Under the pieces are notes generated by a model, which was not told the DNA's origin, ran no database searches, and saw nothing but the letters and a program-made list of their open reading frames with translations. From Gallibacterium genomosp. 1 (lineage in GTDB: Bacteria > Pseudomonadota > Gammaproteobacteria > Enterobacterales > Pasteurellaceae), in NCBI RefSeq assembly GCF_000771875.1, contig NZ_JPXX01000031.1, positions 1 to 42,708 of the forward strand: DNA of 42,708 bases, in the 5' to 3' direction. The translations under genes were made by a program, and so were the position numbers. Numbering within the stretch: the first letter of the stretch is position 1; each line of letters begins with the position of its first letter. Below, one piece after another: positions 8,852-19,319 of the stretch.

Positions 8852-11122
8852 TTATTTCTTCTGCGCTTGGACTGCTGCAACTGCCACCATATTGATAATA
8901 CGGCGTACTGAAGACACCGGAGTAAGGATATGAGCAGATTTCTTCAATCCCATCAACATTGGCCCAACAGTGATTGCAGTAGTAGTAGCACGAAGCAGAT
9001 TATAACTAATACGTGCTGATTCCATACTTGGCATAATTAACAAGTTGGCTGCACCTTTTAACGGACTATCCGGCATAATATCTTTGCGAAGCTGCTCTGA
9101 TAAAGCAATATCGCCGTGCATTTCACCATCAATAATAATATCCGGGCGGCGTTCTTGAACCAATTCAAGCACTTTACGCATTTTAATAGCATTCGGGCTA
9201 CTAGATGAGCCGTAATTTGAATTAGATAATAACGCCACTTGTGGTTCAATACCGAAAGATTTCACTTCTTCCGCCGCCATAATAGTGATTTCCGCCAATT
9301 CTTCCGCAGTAGGATTTTCGTTTACAAAAGTATCTGCAATGAAAACGTTACCTGTCGGCAATACTAAACTGCTTACCGCTCCAAGGGTATGCACGCCATC
9401 CGCCACGCCAAGCACATCACGTAACGTATGAAGATGTTCACGATAAGAGCCAACTAGCCCACAAATCATCGCATCTGCTTCACCAAGTTGCAATAAGGTT
9501 GCTGCAATCGCAGTACGGTCAGAAATCAAACGTTGACGAGCCAAGGCAGGTGTAACGCCTTTGCGTTTCATAATGTCATAATAGGTTTGCCAACCTTGTG
9601 TATAGCGGTGATCCTGATCATTATTGACAATATCAAAGTCTCTACCGGCAACAATTTTCAAGCCTAAACGCTTAATTCTTTGCTCAATCACCGCCGGTCT
9701 ACCAATTAGGATTGGATAAGCAATTTCTGAACTACTTATTTCTTGCACAGCGTGCAACACTCTAGGCTCTTCACCATCAGCTAAAATAACACGTTTTTTA
9801 TTGTTTTTAGCCTGAGCAAATACCGGCTTCATAAATAAATTGGTTTTGTAAACAAATTGAGTAAGCTCATCAACATAAGCATCAAAATCAGTAATCGGTT
9901 TTTGTGCTACTCCACTATCCATTGCTGCTTTTGCAACAGCCGGAGCTATCTTAACAATCAAACGTGGATCGAATGGTTTTGGAATTAAGTATTCAGGCCC
10001 GAATGAGACTTCATTTTCTGCATAAGCAGAAGAAACAACATCACTCTGTTCCGCCAATGCTAGGTCTGCAATTGCTCGAACTGCCGCCAATTTCATCTCT
10101 TCATTGATGGTGGTGGCGTGTACATCTAATGCACCACGGAAAATAAATGGAAAACAGAGAACATTATTCACTTGATTAGGAAAATCAGAACGACCGGTAC
10201 AGATAATCGCATCTGCACGAGCTGCTTTAGCAACTGGTGGAAGAATTTCCGGAACAGGATTTGCTAAAGCTAAAATCAATGGATTAGACGCCATAGTTTT
10301 CAACATTTCCGGAGTCAATACACCCGCTTTTGAACAGCCTAAGAAAATATCCGCATTTGGCAACGCATCCGCCAATGTACGCGCACCGTTATCTTCAACT
10401 GCATAAGCCTGTTTGGTTTCATCCATATGGTCTCCACGACCTTTATAAACTACACCTTTTGAATCGCAAATTGTAATATTTTTTCTCTCAATGCCTAAAG
10501 CAACCATTAAATTCAAACAAGCAATTGCCGATGCCCCAGCACCGGAAGCCACTACTTTTACCTGTTTAATATCTTTATTCACTACACGTAGCCCATTAAG
10601 CACAGCAGCTGCACAAATAATAGCTGTACCGTGCTGATCATCGTGGAAGACCGGAATTTTCATTCTTTCGCGTAATTTCTTTTCAATATAGAAACATTCC
10701 GGTGCTTTAATATCTTCAAGATTAATACCGCCAAAAGTAGGTTCTAATGCTGCAATAATGTCAATTAATTTATCTGGATCAGTTTCATTAACCTCAATAT
10801 CAAACACATCAATTCCAGCAAACTTTTTGAAGAGTACTCCTTTGCCCTCCATTACTGGTTTACCTGCCAACGCTCCGATATTACCTAATCCTAATACTGC
10901 AGTTCCGTTGGAAATCACTGCAACTAGGTTACCCCTTGCGGTATATTTATACGCATTTGCCGGATCTTTCTCAATTTCTAAACAAGGCTCAGCAACACCA
11001 GGCGAATAAGCTAATGCAAGATCTTGCTGCGTCGCTAATGATTTAGTTGGTGTCACTTCTATTTTTCCCGGAATTGGAAATTGGTGAAAGTCTAATGCCG
11101 CCTGGCGTAGTTTTTCGTCCAT
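8852..11122 (-). CDS. maeB: NADP-dependent malic enzyme MaeB (malic enzyme-PTA fusion)
   Basis: Cytosolic enzyme that oxidatively decarboxylates malate to pyruvate with NADP+. Residues 1 to about 430 form the malic enzyme part: [56 protein letters not shown] and ALANPVPEI. Residues from about 430 to 756 form a phosphotransacetylase-like regulatory domain that senses acetyl-CoA. The 756-aa length equals the E. coli MaeB type. The start has AAGGAT 8 nt upstream. It stands alone, between the adhesin remnant and a gene-poor interval. Confidence 0.95.
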   Translation of the reverse strand: MDEKLRQAALDFHQFPIPGKIEVTPTKSLATQQDLALAYSPGVAEPCLEIEKDPANAYKYTARGNLVAVISNGTAVLGLGNIGALAGKPVMEGKGVLFKKFAGIDVFDIEVNETDPDKLIDIIAALEPTFGGINLEDIKAPECFYIEKKLRERMKIPVFHDDQHGTAIICAAAVLNGLRVVNKDIKQVKVVASGAGASAIACLNLMVALGIERKNITICDSKGVVYKGRGDHMDETKQAYAVEDNGARTLADALPNADIFLGCSKAGVLTPEMLKTMASNPLILALANPVPEILPPVAKAARADAIICTGRSDFPNQVNNVLCFPFIFRGALDVHATTINEEMKLAAVRAIADLALAEQSDVVSSAYAENEVSFGPEYLIPKPFDPRLIVKIAPAVAKAAMDSGVAQKPITDFDAYVDELTQFVYKTNLFMKPVFAQAKNNKKRVILADGEEPRVLHAVQEISSSEIAYPILIGRPAVIEQRIKRLGLKIVAGRDFDIVNNDQDHRYTQGWQTYYDIMKRKGVTPALARQRLISDRTAIAATLLQLGEADAMICGLVGSYREHLHTLRDVLGVADGVHTLGAVSSLVLPTGNVFIADTFVNENPTAEELAEITIMAAEEVKSFGIEPQVALLSNSNYGSSSSPNAIKMRKVLELVQERRPDIIIDGEMHGDIALSEQLRKDIMPDSPLKGAANLLIMPSMESARISYNLLRATTTAITVGPMLMGLKKSAHILTPVSSVRRIINMVAVAAVQAQKK

Positions 11123-11168
11123 AATCTATCCTTATTAATATGTTATTTTTCGCAAGAGATTTACCACT

Positions 11169-11325
11169 TTACTTACTGCGAATGGCAATTTGAAGTTGAG
11201 AGGCAATCCACTGTGCTGTCATAATGACAGGCTTTAATAGAACATCAAAGTCTATCGCTATACCTTTATCTATTTTGTTGATTGTTGACCGCCTTTGGAG
11301 ATTACAGCGGAGATTGGATTATTAT
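11169..11325 (-). pseudogene. Possible unidentified gene remnant
   Basis: The 463-bp interval between maeB and rsuA holds no full gene. On the minus strand a stretch of about 50 sense codons without an ATG start ends in FDVLLKPVIMTAQWIASQL...RSK and a TAA. The composition is protein-like, with no stop across 150 bases of AT-rich DNA. A faint resemblance to the C-terminus of HMG-CoA lyase-like enzymes is not strong enough to name it. The rest of 11123-11585 shows only AT-rich sequence that must contain the maeB and rsuA promoters. Confidence 0.2.
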
Positions 11326-11585
11326 TGGTTACCCTAAAAATAGAACTCACTCACTAAAAAATCCATTTGTTATTATAAATCTATTTCTTAAGAATGCTGT
11401 GAGCTATGCCACATTTTTAACAAACAGTGTTAAAATACCGCTTTCTTTGTATGTATAAAATGAGCGATTTTGCTTTTGAAATCCATTACAACCTAAATAA
11501 GATCACAAAGTCATATTTAAAACAAACTTTTCTAACTCATTTTATTCCTATTAAAGGGGTAATACCAATCAATAAGGTTAATTAA

Positions 11586-12290
11586 ATGAAACAACGTTTA
11601 GATAAATTTCTCTCTGAATACACAGGATTATCCCGTTCACAGGCGACAAAAGCATTACGCCAAAATTTAGTTAAAGTAAATCAACAGGTTATTAAAGACG
11701 GTGCATTAAAAATTTCACCAGAAGATCAAGTAGAATTTGATGGAACCTTACTGGAGTGGACAATTGGTAATCAATACTTTTTATTGTTTAAACCTGAAGG
11801 TTATATTTGCTCTCACGATGATGGTGAGTACCCTACTGTTTATCAATTTTTTGATTATCCTCTTTCAACTCGACTACACACTGCCGGACGTCTGGATGTT
11901 GATACCACAGGATTAGTACTACTCACAGATGATGGACAGTGGTCTCATCGTATTACATCTCCTAAATATCATTGTGAAAAAACTTATTTGGTAACATTAT
12001 CAGACCCTATTGAAGATTTTTATGTTGAACAATGTATGCAAGGTATTCTTTTACGAGGAGAAAAACAACCAACTAAGCCGGCACAAATTGAAATAATTGA
12101 TGATTACAATTTGAATTTAACTATTATTGAAGGTAAATACCACCAAGTAAAACGAATGTTCGCTGCTCTTGGAAATAAAGTAATCAAATTACATCGTTGG
12201 AAAATTGGTCAAATCATCTTGGATTCGCAATTAGAAGAAGGTCAATATCGTGCATTGACTGATGCGGAGGTTCAATTTTTCTTAAAATAA
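11586..12290 (+). CDS. rsuA: 16S rRNA pseudouridine-516 synthase RsuA
   Basis: Isomerises U516 of 16S rRNA to pseudouridine in the assembling 30S subunit. The protein has an S4 RNA-binding domain (about 1-60, RLDKFLSEYTGLSRSQATKALR) and a catalytic domain with GRLDVDTTGL carrying the catalytic Asp104, then LLTDDGQWSHRITSPKYHCEKTYLV and EGKYHQVKRMFAALGN. Length (234 aa) and motif order match RsuA, not RluB, RluE or RluF. It leads a run with bcr (28 nt gap) and treR (4-nt overlap). Confidence 0.95.
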   Translation: MKQRLDKFLSEYTGLSRSQATKALRQNLVKVNQQVIKDGALKISPEDQVEFDGTLLEWTIGNQYFLLFKPEGYICSHDDGEYPTVYQFFDYPLSTRLHTAGRLDVDTTGLVLLTDDGQWSHRITSPKYHCEKTYLVTLSDPIEDFYVEQCMQGILLRGEKQPTKPAQIEIIDDYNLNLTIIEGKYHQVKRMFAALGNKVIKLHRWKIGQIILDSQLEEGQYRALTDAEVQFFLK

Positions 12291-12318
12291 AAAACAAGAT
12301 AAATAAAAGGAGGTTTAT

Positions 12319-13515
12319 GTGAGAAATAAAAAAGTAAAAATTAATTTTGCATTTGTTTTAATTTTGGGGCTATTATCAATGATGCCTCCGCTGGGGATTG
12401 ATATGTATCTTCCAGCATTTCTTAATATTTCACGCGACTTAAATGTTCCCTCCAGTCAAGTACAATATACATTAACTATGTTTACCTTAGGAATGGGAAT
12501 TGGACAGTTAATTTGGGGACCGATCGCAGATAGCATCGGACGTAAGCCAGTTATTTTATTTGGTTTAAGTATTACTACCATTGCTGCATTCGGGCTCACA
12601 CAAATTAATAATATTCATCATTTTATTGGTTTACGCTTAATACAAGGATTTTTTGGTGCTGCACCGGTTGTTGTACTGGGAGCATTACTACGAGATCTAT
12701 TCAGTAAAAATGATTTTTCCAAAATGATGTCATTAATCACTTTAGTATTAATGATAGCCCCGTTACTTGCGCCAATTCTAGGTGGTTATTTAGTGCAATA
12801 TTTCCATTGGCACTCCATTTTCTATCTTTTAGTTATTGTAGGCATCATCAGTGGTTTACTGTTTTGGTGGAGAATTCCAGAAACATTGCAAGTTGAAAAA
12901 CGACAACATTTCTCTTTACGCAATATCCTACGCCAATTCTGGAGTGTATTAAGACACAAAGAAGTACTAGGTTATTTGATCGTTTCCACTTTCTCATTCG
13001 GCGGTTTATTTGCCTTTTTAACATCAGGTTCTCTTGTCTATATCGATATTTATGGCGTAAAAGTCGAAAATTTCGGTTATTTCTTTATGCTAAATATTGC
13101 AATTATGGCTTGTTTCACTGTTATTAACGGTAAAATTGTTAGCAAAGTAGGTGCAGAAAAAATGTTACAATTCGGTTTAGCAATGCAAGCTGCTGCCGGT
13201 TTGTGGTTATTTATTGTGGCAATTTTTGATCTCGGTTTTTGGTCTATGGCACTTGGTATTGCTTGGTTTATTGGAATGAACTCGACTATCGGTGCTAATG
13301 CTGCCGCTTTAATTCTGGAACATTTTGGACGTATTGCCGGCACAGCAAATTCTGTATTAGGCACACTCCGTTTCGGTGGCGGTGCAATAATCGGTTCTGT
13401 ATTGGCTCTAGTTCCTGTAACCAGCGCCACTCCGATGTTGGCAACAATGATCGTATGTATTACTATTGCAGTTCTCGGTTATTGGCTATTAACCTATCGA
13501 AACTTACAGAAATGA
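12319..13515 (+). CDS. bcr: Bcr/CflA-family drug efflux MFS transporter
   Basis: Inner-membrane 12-segment proton antiporter of the Bcr/CflA family (398 aa), which exports drugs such as bicyclomycin and in some species small peptides or sulfonamides. Family marks are PPLGIDMYLPAFLNISRDL in segment 1, the loop motif GPIADSIGRKPVILFG and RLIQGFFGAAPVVVLGALLRDLF. Translation starts at the GTG 12319, set by AGGAGG at 12308-12313; the nearby ATG is out of frame and hits a stop at once. Its last codons overlap the treR start (ATGA), so the two are coupled. Confidence 0.9.
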   Translation: MRNKKVKINFAFVLILGLLSMMPPLGIDMYLPAFLNISRDLNVPSSQVQYTLTMFTLGMGIGQLIWGPIADSIGRKPVILFGLSITTIAAFGLTQINNIHHFIGLRLIQGFFGAAPVVVLGALLRDLFSKNDFSKMMSLITLVLMIAPLLAPILGGYLVQYFHWHSIFYLLVIVGIISGLLFWWRIPETLQVEKRQHFSLRNILRQFWSVLRHKEVLGYLIVSTFSFGGLFAFLTSGSLVYIDIYGVKVENFGYFFMLNIAIMACFTVINGKIVSKVGAEKMLQFGLAMQAAAGLWLFIVAIFDLGFWSMALGIAWFIGMNSTIGANAAALILEHFGRIAGTANSVLGTLRFGGGAIIGSVLALVPVTSATPMLATMIVCITIAVLGYWLLTYRNLQK

Positions 13516-14462
13516 CAAGACTCACTATCAAAGATATTGCACGTTTGAGCGGTGTAGGAAAATCCACCGTTTCACGTGTATTGAATCAAGATCCGAAAGT
13601 CAGCGATAAAACTCGAGCTAAAGTGGAAAAGATAATTGCTGAACAAGGATTTTTGCCATCCAATTCCGCACGTGCAATGCGAGGACAAGGCAATAGGATT
13701 ATTGGCATTATTGTTTCTCGCCTGACATCAAGCGCAGAAAATCAGGTGTTATCCGCAATACTGCCACTACTTTATGCTGCACATTGTGAGCCTATCATCG
13801 TTGAGAGTCGTTTTGATGAAAAATTAGTGCTGGATCATTTAACGCTTTTTCGACAAAAAGCAGTTGACGGCGTTATCTTATTCAGCTTTTCCAGTATTGA
13901 ACAACTCGATCTAAGCAGCTGGCAACAAAATTTGGTGATTATCGCTCGTAATCATCCGGGAATCACCTCCATTTATTATGATGATCACAGTGCAGTGCAA
14001 CAATTAATGCAGACATTATTACAAAAAAATCATCAGGCTATCGCTTATATTGGTGTTGACGACAATGACACTACCACTGGTTTTCTGCGTCATCACGCTT
14101 ATTTATCGTTTTGTCATCAACATCAATTTCCAATTCTTGATTTGCAAGGAGATCTAAGTTTTGAAAGCGGTTATCAACTTGCACAACAAATCGATTTTCA
14201 CAAATATAGCGCCTTAGTCTGTGCCACTAATAACCTTGCATTAGGTGCAATCAAATATTTACAACAACAACAGCTAACACATATTTATGTTGCCAGTGTC
14301 GGCAATAATCCACTCTTGAGCTTTCTATTTCCACAAACTTTAATGATCGATTTAGGTTTTCAACAAGCAGGTGAAAAAGCAGTTTCTCAGCTTCTTTATT
14401 TGTTAGATGGCGGTAAAGAGATAAAATCCTTCTGCTTACCCTGTCATTTACTTGAAAATTAA
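13512..14462 (+). CDS. treR: Trehalose operon repressor TreR (LacI family)
   Basis: LacI-type repressor of 316 aa. The N-terminal helix-turn-helix and hinge read LTIKDIARLSGVGKSTVSRV, almost the E. coli TreR sequence, and RAMRGQGNRIIGIIVSRL and SIYYDDHSAVQQLMQTLL continue the likeness in the sugar-binding domain. In E. coli the inducer is trehalose-6-phosphate. The ATG at 13512 overlaps the bcr stop as ATGA; an upstream in-frame ATG at 13455 lies inside bcr and adds residues that no LacI protein has. Its presumed target treB-treC lies 15 kb away, with a matching operator at 32559-32572. Confidence 0.92.
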   Translation: MTRLTIKDIARLSGVGKSTVSRVLNQDPKVSDKTRAKVEKIIAEQGFLPSNSARAMRGQGNRIIGIIVSRLTSSAENQVLSAILPLLYAAHCEPIIVESRFDEKLVLDHLTLFRQKAVDGVILFSFSSIEQLDLSSWQQNLVIIARNHPGITSIYYDDHSAVQQLMQTLLQKNHQAIAYIGVDDNDTTTGFLRHHAYLSFCHQHQFPILDLQGDLSFESGYQLAQQIDFHKYSALVCATNNLALGAIKYLQQQQLTHIYVASVGNNPLLSFLFPQTLMIDLGFQQAGEKAVSQLLYLLDGGKEIKSFCLPCHLLEN

Positions 14463-14742
14463 CCTGTTCTTTCAACTTTATCGGAATCATTTTCTATCCA
14501 CACAACCTGTAGATAACTTTGTGGAATACTTTTAGAAAAAAACGCTTAACCCTTAGTTTATAAGGAGTTTTATTAACTGAAACAAATTTGATTGCAAAAT
14601 AACATTTATTTATAAATCAATAAGTTAATAAAAATCCAGAAAAGATTATATTTTTTAGAAAAAAATAAAACAAAAAAAACTTGACAAAAATAAGTCTGTG
14701 CAAAACTTATTATTTTTTAGTTATATTCCTGAAAAAAAAGCT

Positions 14743-14771
14743 AAAAAGAATAGAGCGTTTCCGCTCCATTC
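14743..14771 (-). terminator. Terminator after yeiH
   Basis: On the minus strand GAATGGAGCG pairs with CGCTCTATTC (14748-14757 / 14762-14771, one G-T pair) around a GAAA-type loop and is followed by TTTTT. The rest of the 328-bp interval 14463-14790 is very AT-rich and contains an ATAAGT/ACTTAT inverted repeat near 14690-14712; no gene was seen in it. Confidence 0.8.
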
Positions 14772-14790
14772 CTGTTCACTAAAACTTAAC

Positions 14791-15804
14791 TTAATTAAAA
14801 ATACTTTCACTGACAAGGTTAACTACAAAACCGCCGATACATAACCAGAAAAATATAATTAAACCTAAAATAAGCGGTTTTGCGCCCGCTTTTTTAATCG
14901 CATCAATATGTGTTGTTAATCCTAATGCTGACATTGCCATCATCAACAATAAAGTATCCAATTCAACCAACCAATGTGTAATCACTTCGGGAATAATTGG
15001 GAATGAATTTAAAACGGCAACTAAAACAAACCAAACCGCAAACCAAGGAATATTAATTTTTCTTGATTCACTTGATACTTGATTACGACTTAATGAAAAT
15101 GATAATGCTAATAAGAATGGCGCTAACATCATTACACGAATCATTTTGGTAATCACAGCACTATCCGCCACTTGGTTACTGATATTCTGTCCTGCAGCAT
15201 AAACCTGTGCTACTTCGTGTACGGTCGAACCAATATAAATCCCAAATTGATATTCACTGATATAGTGGCTTAACAACGGATATAACATTGGGTAGGCAAA
15301 CATTGCCAACGTACCGAAAATCACAACTGTAGCGATAGCTACCGATACTTTATGCGATTGTGCTTTGACCACAGGTTCCGCCGCCATCACCGCAGCAGCC
15401 CCACAAATACTGGCGCCAGTCGCACATAAATAAGTGATTTCTTTATCAATTTTTAGCCACTTTCGCCCCAACCAGCAAGTAATAAAGAAAGTAGAAATCA
15501 ACATAATTGCGTCTGTTACAATGGCATTAATCCCCACTGAACCAATTTGTTGAAATGTGATGCGGAAACCATACAGAATAATACCCGCTCTCAGTAAAAT
15601 ACCTTTAGAAAAATTAACGCCTTCGTGTGATACTTGGGCAATATTAGGGTAAATCGTATTTCCAACAAGCATCCCTATCAAAATGGCAAAAGTTAATGCA
15701 CTAATACCAATTGAACTACCGATGCCGAAATAATTAAGAGTAAATGCTACTGCGGTCACTGCTCCAGAAAGCAATAAACCAGGAATTAAAGACATAATTT
15801 TCAT
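14791..15804 (-). CDS. yeiH: YeiH-family putative sulfate exporter
   Basis: Inner-membrane protein of 337 aa with about 10 hydrophobic segments, belonging to the YeiH/UPF0324 family (members are proposed to export sulfate or sulfonates). Conserved marks are [52 protein letters not shown] and [17 protein letters not shown] second in-frame ATG three codons in is possible. It has its own terminator and is divergent from uvrB. The substrate is not known from the sequence. Confidence 0.85.
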   Translation of the reverse strand: MKIMSLIPGLLLSGAVTAVAFTLNYFGIGSSIGISALTFAILIGMLVGNTIYPNIAQVSHEGVNFSKGILLRAGIILYGFRITFQQIGSVGINAIVTDAIMLISTFFITCWLGRKWLKIDKEITYLCATGASICGAAAVMAAEPVVKAQSHKVSVAIATVVIFGTLAMFAYPMLYPLLSHYISEYQFGIYIGSTVHEVAQVYAAGQNISNQVADSAVITKMIRVMMLAPFLLALSFSLSRNQVSSESRKINIPWFAVWFVLVAVLNSFPIIPEVITHWLVELDTLLLMMAMSALGLTTHIDAIKKAGAKPLILGLIIFFWLCIGGFVVNLVSESIFN

Positions 15805-15981
15805 ATTATGAATCCAAAAGGAAAATGTAATAAATACACTAAATTAAGGGGGTTGTTATTTTAGCAAGCTACTCCCCAAAAGGGATCTACTTTTTTGAAA
15901 AAATGTGGTGATTACGTATTAATTCAGCTCAATCGTGATATATGTTAAAATCCGCTCACAACTTTTATTGTTAAATTGATT

Positions 15982-18015
15982 ATGAAAAAGAACAGTAAGC
16001 CTTTTATTTTACATTCAGACTTCAAACCTTCCGGCGATCAACCCACAGCCATCGCTAAACTGGTGGAAAATTTAAATGACGGTCTAGCACACCAAACACT
16101 GCTTGGTGTAACTGGTTCTGGTAAAACCTTTACTATTGCTAATGTCATTGCACAATTAAATCGTCCAGCAATGATTTTTGCTCCAAATAAAACATTAGCC
16201 GCCCAGCTCTATGCTGAAATGAAAGCTTTCTTCCCAGAAAATGCAGTTGAATATTTCGTTTCCTACTATGATTACTATCAACCGGAAGCCTATGTACCTG
16301 CAAGCGACACTTTTATTGAAAAAGATGCCTCGATTAATGATCAAATTGAACAAATGCGACTTTCTGCAACAAAATCTTTTTTGGAAAGACGGGATACCAT
16401 CGTGGTAACCTCTGTTTCTGCTATTTACGGTTTGGGTGATCCAGACTCTTATCTAAAAATGATGTTACATCTACAAACTGGCGCAATTATTGATCAACGA
16501 GAAATCCTCTCTCATCTTGCCTCCTTACAATATACTCGCAATGATCACGCCTTTCAGCGCGGTACATTCCGCGTTCACGGTGAAGTGATTGATATATTCC
16601 CAGCGGAATCAGATGATATAGCCTTACGCGTAGAACTTTTTGATGATGAAATTGAACGATTAAGTCTATTCGATCCACTGACCAATCGCTCTTTCGGTGC
16701 TGTGCCACGTTATACTGTTTATCCAAAAACACACTATGTCACACCTAGAGAACGTATTTTAGAGGCTATTGAACAAATCAAACTGGAGTTGGCTCAACGC
16801 AGAGAATATTTCATCAAAGAGAATAAATTGCTTGAAGAACAACGCATTACTCAACGAACACAATTCGATATTGAAATGATGAACGAATTAGGTTACTGCT
16901 CCGGAATAGAAAACTACTCACGTTACCTTTCTGGGCGTAAAGAGGGTGAGCCACCACCGACACTGTTCGATTACATTCCGAATGATGGCTTATTAATTAT
17001 CGATGAATCACACGTTACTGTTCCACAAATCGGTGGTATGTATAGAGGTGATCGCTCAAGAAAAGAAACTTTAGTTGAATACGGTTTTCGTCTGCCTTCA
17101 GCATTAGACAACCGCCCATTACGTTTTGAAGAGTTTGAACGCCTCGCCCCACAAACCATCTATGTTTCAGCAACCCCCGGACCTTATGAGCTAGAAAAAT
17201 CCGGTGATGAAATTATAGATCAAGTCGTTCGTCCAACCGGCTTATTAGATCCTGAAATTGAAGTTCGTCCGGTAGGAACTCAAGTTGACGATTTACTTTC
17301 TGAAATTCGCTTACGCGTTGAAAAAAATGAACGTGTACTAGTAACGACTTTAACGAAAAAAATGGCGGAAGACTTAACCGATTATCTGGCAGAACACGGA
17401 GTATTAGTTCGCTATTTACATTCAGATATTGATACAGTTGAACGAGTTGAAATTATCCGAGATCTTCGTGCCGGTGAGTTTGATGTCTTAGTAGGAATCA
17501 ACTTGTTACGGGAGGGCTTAGATATGCCGGAAGTTTCTTTGGTTGCTATTTTGGATGCAGATAAAGAGGGCTTTTTACGTTCCGAACGCTCGTTGATTCA
17601 GACAATCGGTCGTGCAGCGCGTAACTTAAACGGTAAAGCCATTCTTTATGCCGATCGCATCACACCATCAATGCAAAAAGCCATTGATGAAACCGAGCGC
17701 CGCCGTCAAAAACAGCAGGCTTATAATGAGCAACACGGTATCGTACCGAAAGCACTGAATAAAAAAATCGGTGAAATTTTGGATATTGGTCAAAGTGCCA
17801 ATCAGAAAGCCAAAAAGCAACGTTTACCAAAAGCTGCTGAACCGGTGGCAAGTTATGAAATGCTTGATAATGCTAAAGATCTACAAAAACAGATTAAACA
17901 CCTTGAACAACAGATGTATAAATTTGCTCAGGATTTAGAATTTGAAAAAGCTGCTCAAACAAGAGATCAACTTCACGCTCTGCGTGATCGTTTTATAACG
18001 CTACAAGGCGATTAA
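15982..18015 (+). CDS. uvrB: Excinuclease ABC subunit B (UvrB)
   Basis: DNA damage-verifying helicase of nucleotide excision repair, loaded by UvrA2 and then bound by UvrC. 677 aa. Visible parts are Walker [14 protein letters not shown] (near residue 40), the beta-hairpin [12 protein letters not shown] that is threaded between strands, [21 protein letters not shown], helicase motifs [14 protein letters not shown] and QTIGRAARN, and a C-terminal UVR domain ([21 protein letters not shown]) that binds UvrC. The ATG at 15982 is used here rather than the TTG at 15976. No clear LexA box (CTG-N10-CAG) was seen upstream. Confidence 0.97.
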   Translation: MKKNSKPFILHSDFKPSGDQPTAIAKLVENLNDGLAHQTLLGVTGSGKTFTIANVIAQLNRPAMIFAPNKTLAAQLYAEMKAFFPENAVEYFVSYYDYYQPEAYVPASDTFIEKDASINDQIEQMRLSATKSFLERRDTIVVTSVSAIYGLGDPDSYLKMMLHLQTGAIIDQREILSHLASLQYTRNDHAFQRGTFRVHGEVIDIFPAESDDIALRVELFDDEIERLSLFDPLTNRSFGAVPRYTVYPKTHYVTPRERILEAIEQIKLELAQRREYFIKENKLLEEQRITQRTQFDIEMMNELGYCSGIENYSRYLSGRKEGEPPPTLFDYIPNDGLLIIDESHVTVPQIGGMYRGDRSRKETLVEYGFRLPSALDNRPLRFEEFERLAPQTIYVSATPGPYELEKSGDEIIDQVVRPTGLLDPEIEVRPVGTQVDDLLSEIRLRVEKNERVLVTTLTKKMAEDLTDYLAEHGVLVRYLHSDIDTVERVEIIRDLRAGEFDVLVGINLLREGLDMPEVSLVAILDADKEGFLRSERSLIQTIGRAARNLNGKAILYADRITPSMQKAIDETERRRQKQQAYNEQHGIVPKALNKKIGEILDIGQSANQKAKKQRLPKAAEPVASYEMLDNAKDLQKQIKHLEQQMYKFAQDLEFEKAAQTRDQLHALRDRFITLQGD

Positions 18016-18023
18016 TTAATAAA

Positions 18024-18053
18024 AAACCCGTAAGTTTTCCAACCTACGGGTTT
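18024..18053. terminator. Shared terminator of uvrB and dnaJ
   Basis: Inverted repeat AAACCCGTA (18024-18032) / TACGGGTTT (18045-18053) between the convergent genes, with A-rich and T-rich flanks on the two sides. Confidence 0.75.
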
Positions 18054-18071
18054 CAATTTCTAATAATAAAA

Positions 18072-19193
18072 TTATTTACCTAAATTATCGAAGAAACGTT
18101 TTACACCATCTAAAAAGCCTTTTTCCTTGGGGCGATGCTGATTGCGTCCTTCTAAACTCTTCTCAAATTTTTGTAGCAATTCCTTCTGTTCTTTATTTAA
18201 CTTAACCGGTGTTTCTACAATCACACGACAAATTAAATCACCTTGATAGTGAGAACGTGTCGAAGTGACACCTTTACCACGTAAACGGAATAATTTACCT
18301 GTTTGAGTTTCTTCCGGAATTTTTAATTTTACTTTGCCATCTAATGTCGGAACTTCAATTTCACCACCTAATGCAGCTAAAGTAAAACTGATCGGCACTT
18401 CACAATAAAGATTATTACCGTCACGTTGAAAAATATCGTGTTCTTTTACGTGAATTACCACATAAAGATCACCTGCCGGTGCGCCATTCTCACCTGCTGC
18501 ACCTTCACCGCTTAAGCGAAGCTGACTTCCAGTATCCACTCCTGCCGGCACTTTAACAGAAAGATTTTTATATTTATGCACTCGTCCGTCACCATGACAA
18601 GTATCACAAGGTTGTTCAATTATTTTACCTGTACCGTGACAATGAGGGCAGGTCTGTTCCTGCACGAAGAAACCACTTTGACGGCGAATACGACCGGAAC
18701 CGTGACAATAACTACAGGTATCCACTTTTGAACCGGCTTTAGCACCAGAACCGTGACAACTATCACAAGTTGCCAAAGTTGCAATTCTAATATCTTTAGT
18801 AACACCTTTTACAGCTTCTTCAAGCGTAAGTTCCAAGTCGTAACGTAAATCCTCACCTCTCACGACTCGTTGACGGCTTCTACCACCACCGAACATATCA
18901 CTGAAAATATCACCAAAAATATCCCCGAAATCCGCACCTCCAAATCCGCCAGCACCAGCACCACCTTGTTCAAAAGCGGCGTGTCCATATTGATCATAGG
19001 CAGCACGTTTTTCTTTGTCGCCTAATACTTCATAAGCTTCTTGAACTTCTTTAAATTTCGCTTCTGCTTCTTTATCGCCGGGATTACGGTCTGGGTGAAA
19101 TTTCATTGCCAAGCGTTTATAAGCTTTCTTAATTGCTTTTTCATCATCCGATTTTGAAACGCCTAACACTTCATAATAATCACGCTTTGCCAT
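18072..19193 (-). CDS. dnaJ: Chaperone DnaJ (Hsp40)
   Basis: Co-chaperone that delivers unfolded protein to DnaK and stimulates its ATPase. 373 aa in standard order: J domain (1-70) with the HPD motif in [10 protein letters not shown], Gly/Phe-rich stretch (about 75-110), zinc domain with four CxxCxGxG repeats ([32 protein letters not shown], about 140-210), and two C-terminal substrate-binding domains. It is the second gene after dnaK on the minus strand, 126 nt downstream, with a hairpin in between. Confidence 0.97.
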   Translation of the reverse strand: MAKRDYYEVLGVSKSDDEKAIKKAYKRLAMKFHPDRNPGDKEAEAKFKEVQEAYEVLGDKEKRAAYDQYGHAAFEQGGAGAGGFGGADFGDIFGDIFSDMFGGGRSRQRVVRGEDLRYDLELTLEEAVKGVTKDIRIATLATCDSCHGSGAKAGSKVDTCSYCHGSGRIRRQSGFFVQEQTCPHCHGTGKIIEQPCDTCHGDGRVHKYKNLSVKVPAGVDTGSQLRLSGEGAAGENGAPAGDLYVVIHVKEHDIFQRDGNNLYCEVPISFTLAALGGEIEVPTLDGKVKLKIPEETQTGKLFRLRGKGVTSTRSHYQGDLICRVIVETPVKLNKEQKELLQKFEKSLEGRNQHRPKEKGFLDGVKRFFDNLGK

Positions 19194-19236
19194 TCGTTAT
19201 CCTACTTTTAGTTGATTATTAACCTTTGAATACAGT

Positions 19237-19264
19237 AAAAGGGCGAGGTGTTTAGCCGTCGCCC
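19237..19264 (-). terminator. Hairpin between dnaK and dnaJ (likely partial terminator)
   Basis: On the minus strand GGGCGA pairs with TCGCCC (19259-19264 / 19241-19246) around a 12-nt loop and is followed by TTTT. It lies between dnaK and dnaJ, so it may set a lower level of dnaJ than of dnaK. Confidence 0.45.
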
Positions 19265-19319
19265 ATGGGGTAAATTGTAGCAGCTCAAAAAACTCAAACC
19301 GCTACATCAGGAGGATAGA

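Noticed and set aside
14681-14712. TTGACA followed by TTATTAT as a plus-strand promoter
   Set aside because: Spacing to a usable -10 is wrong and no plus-strand gene follows before the convergent yeiH.
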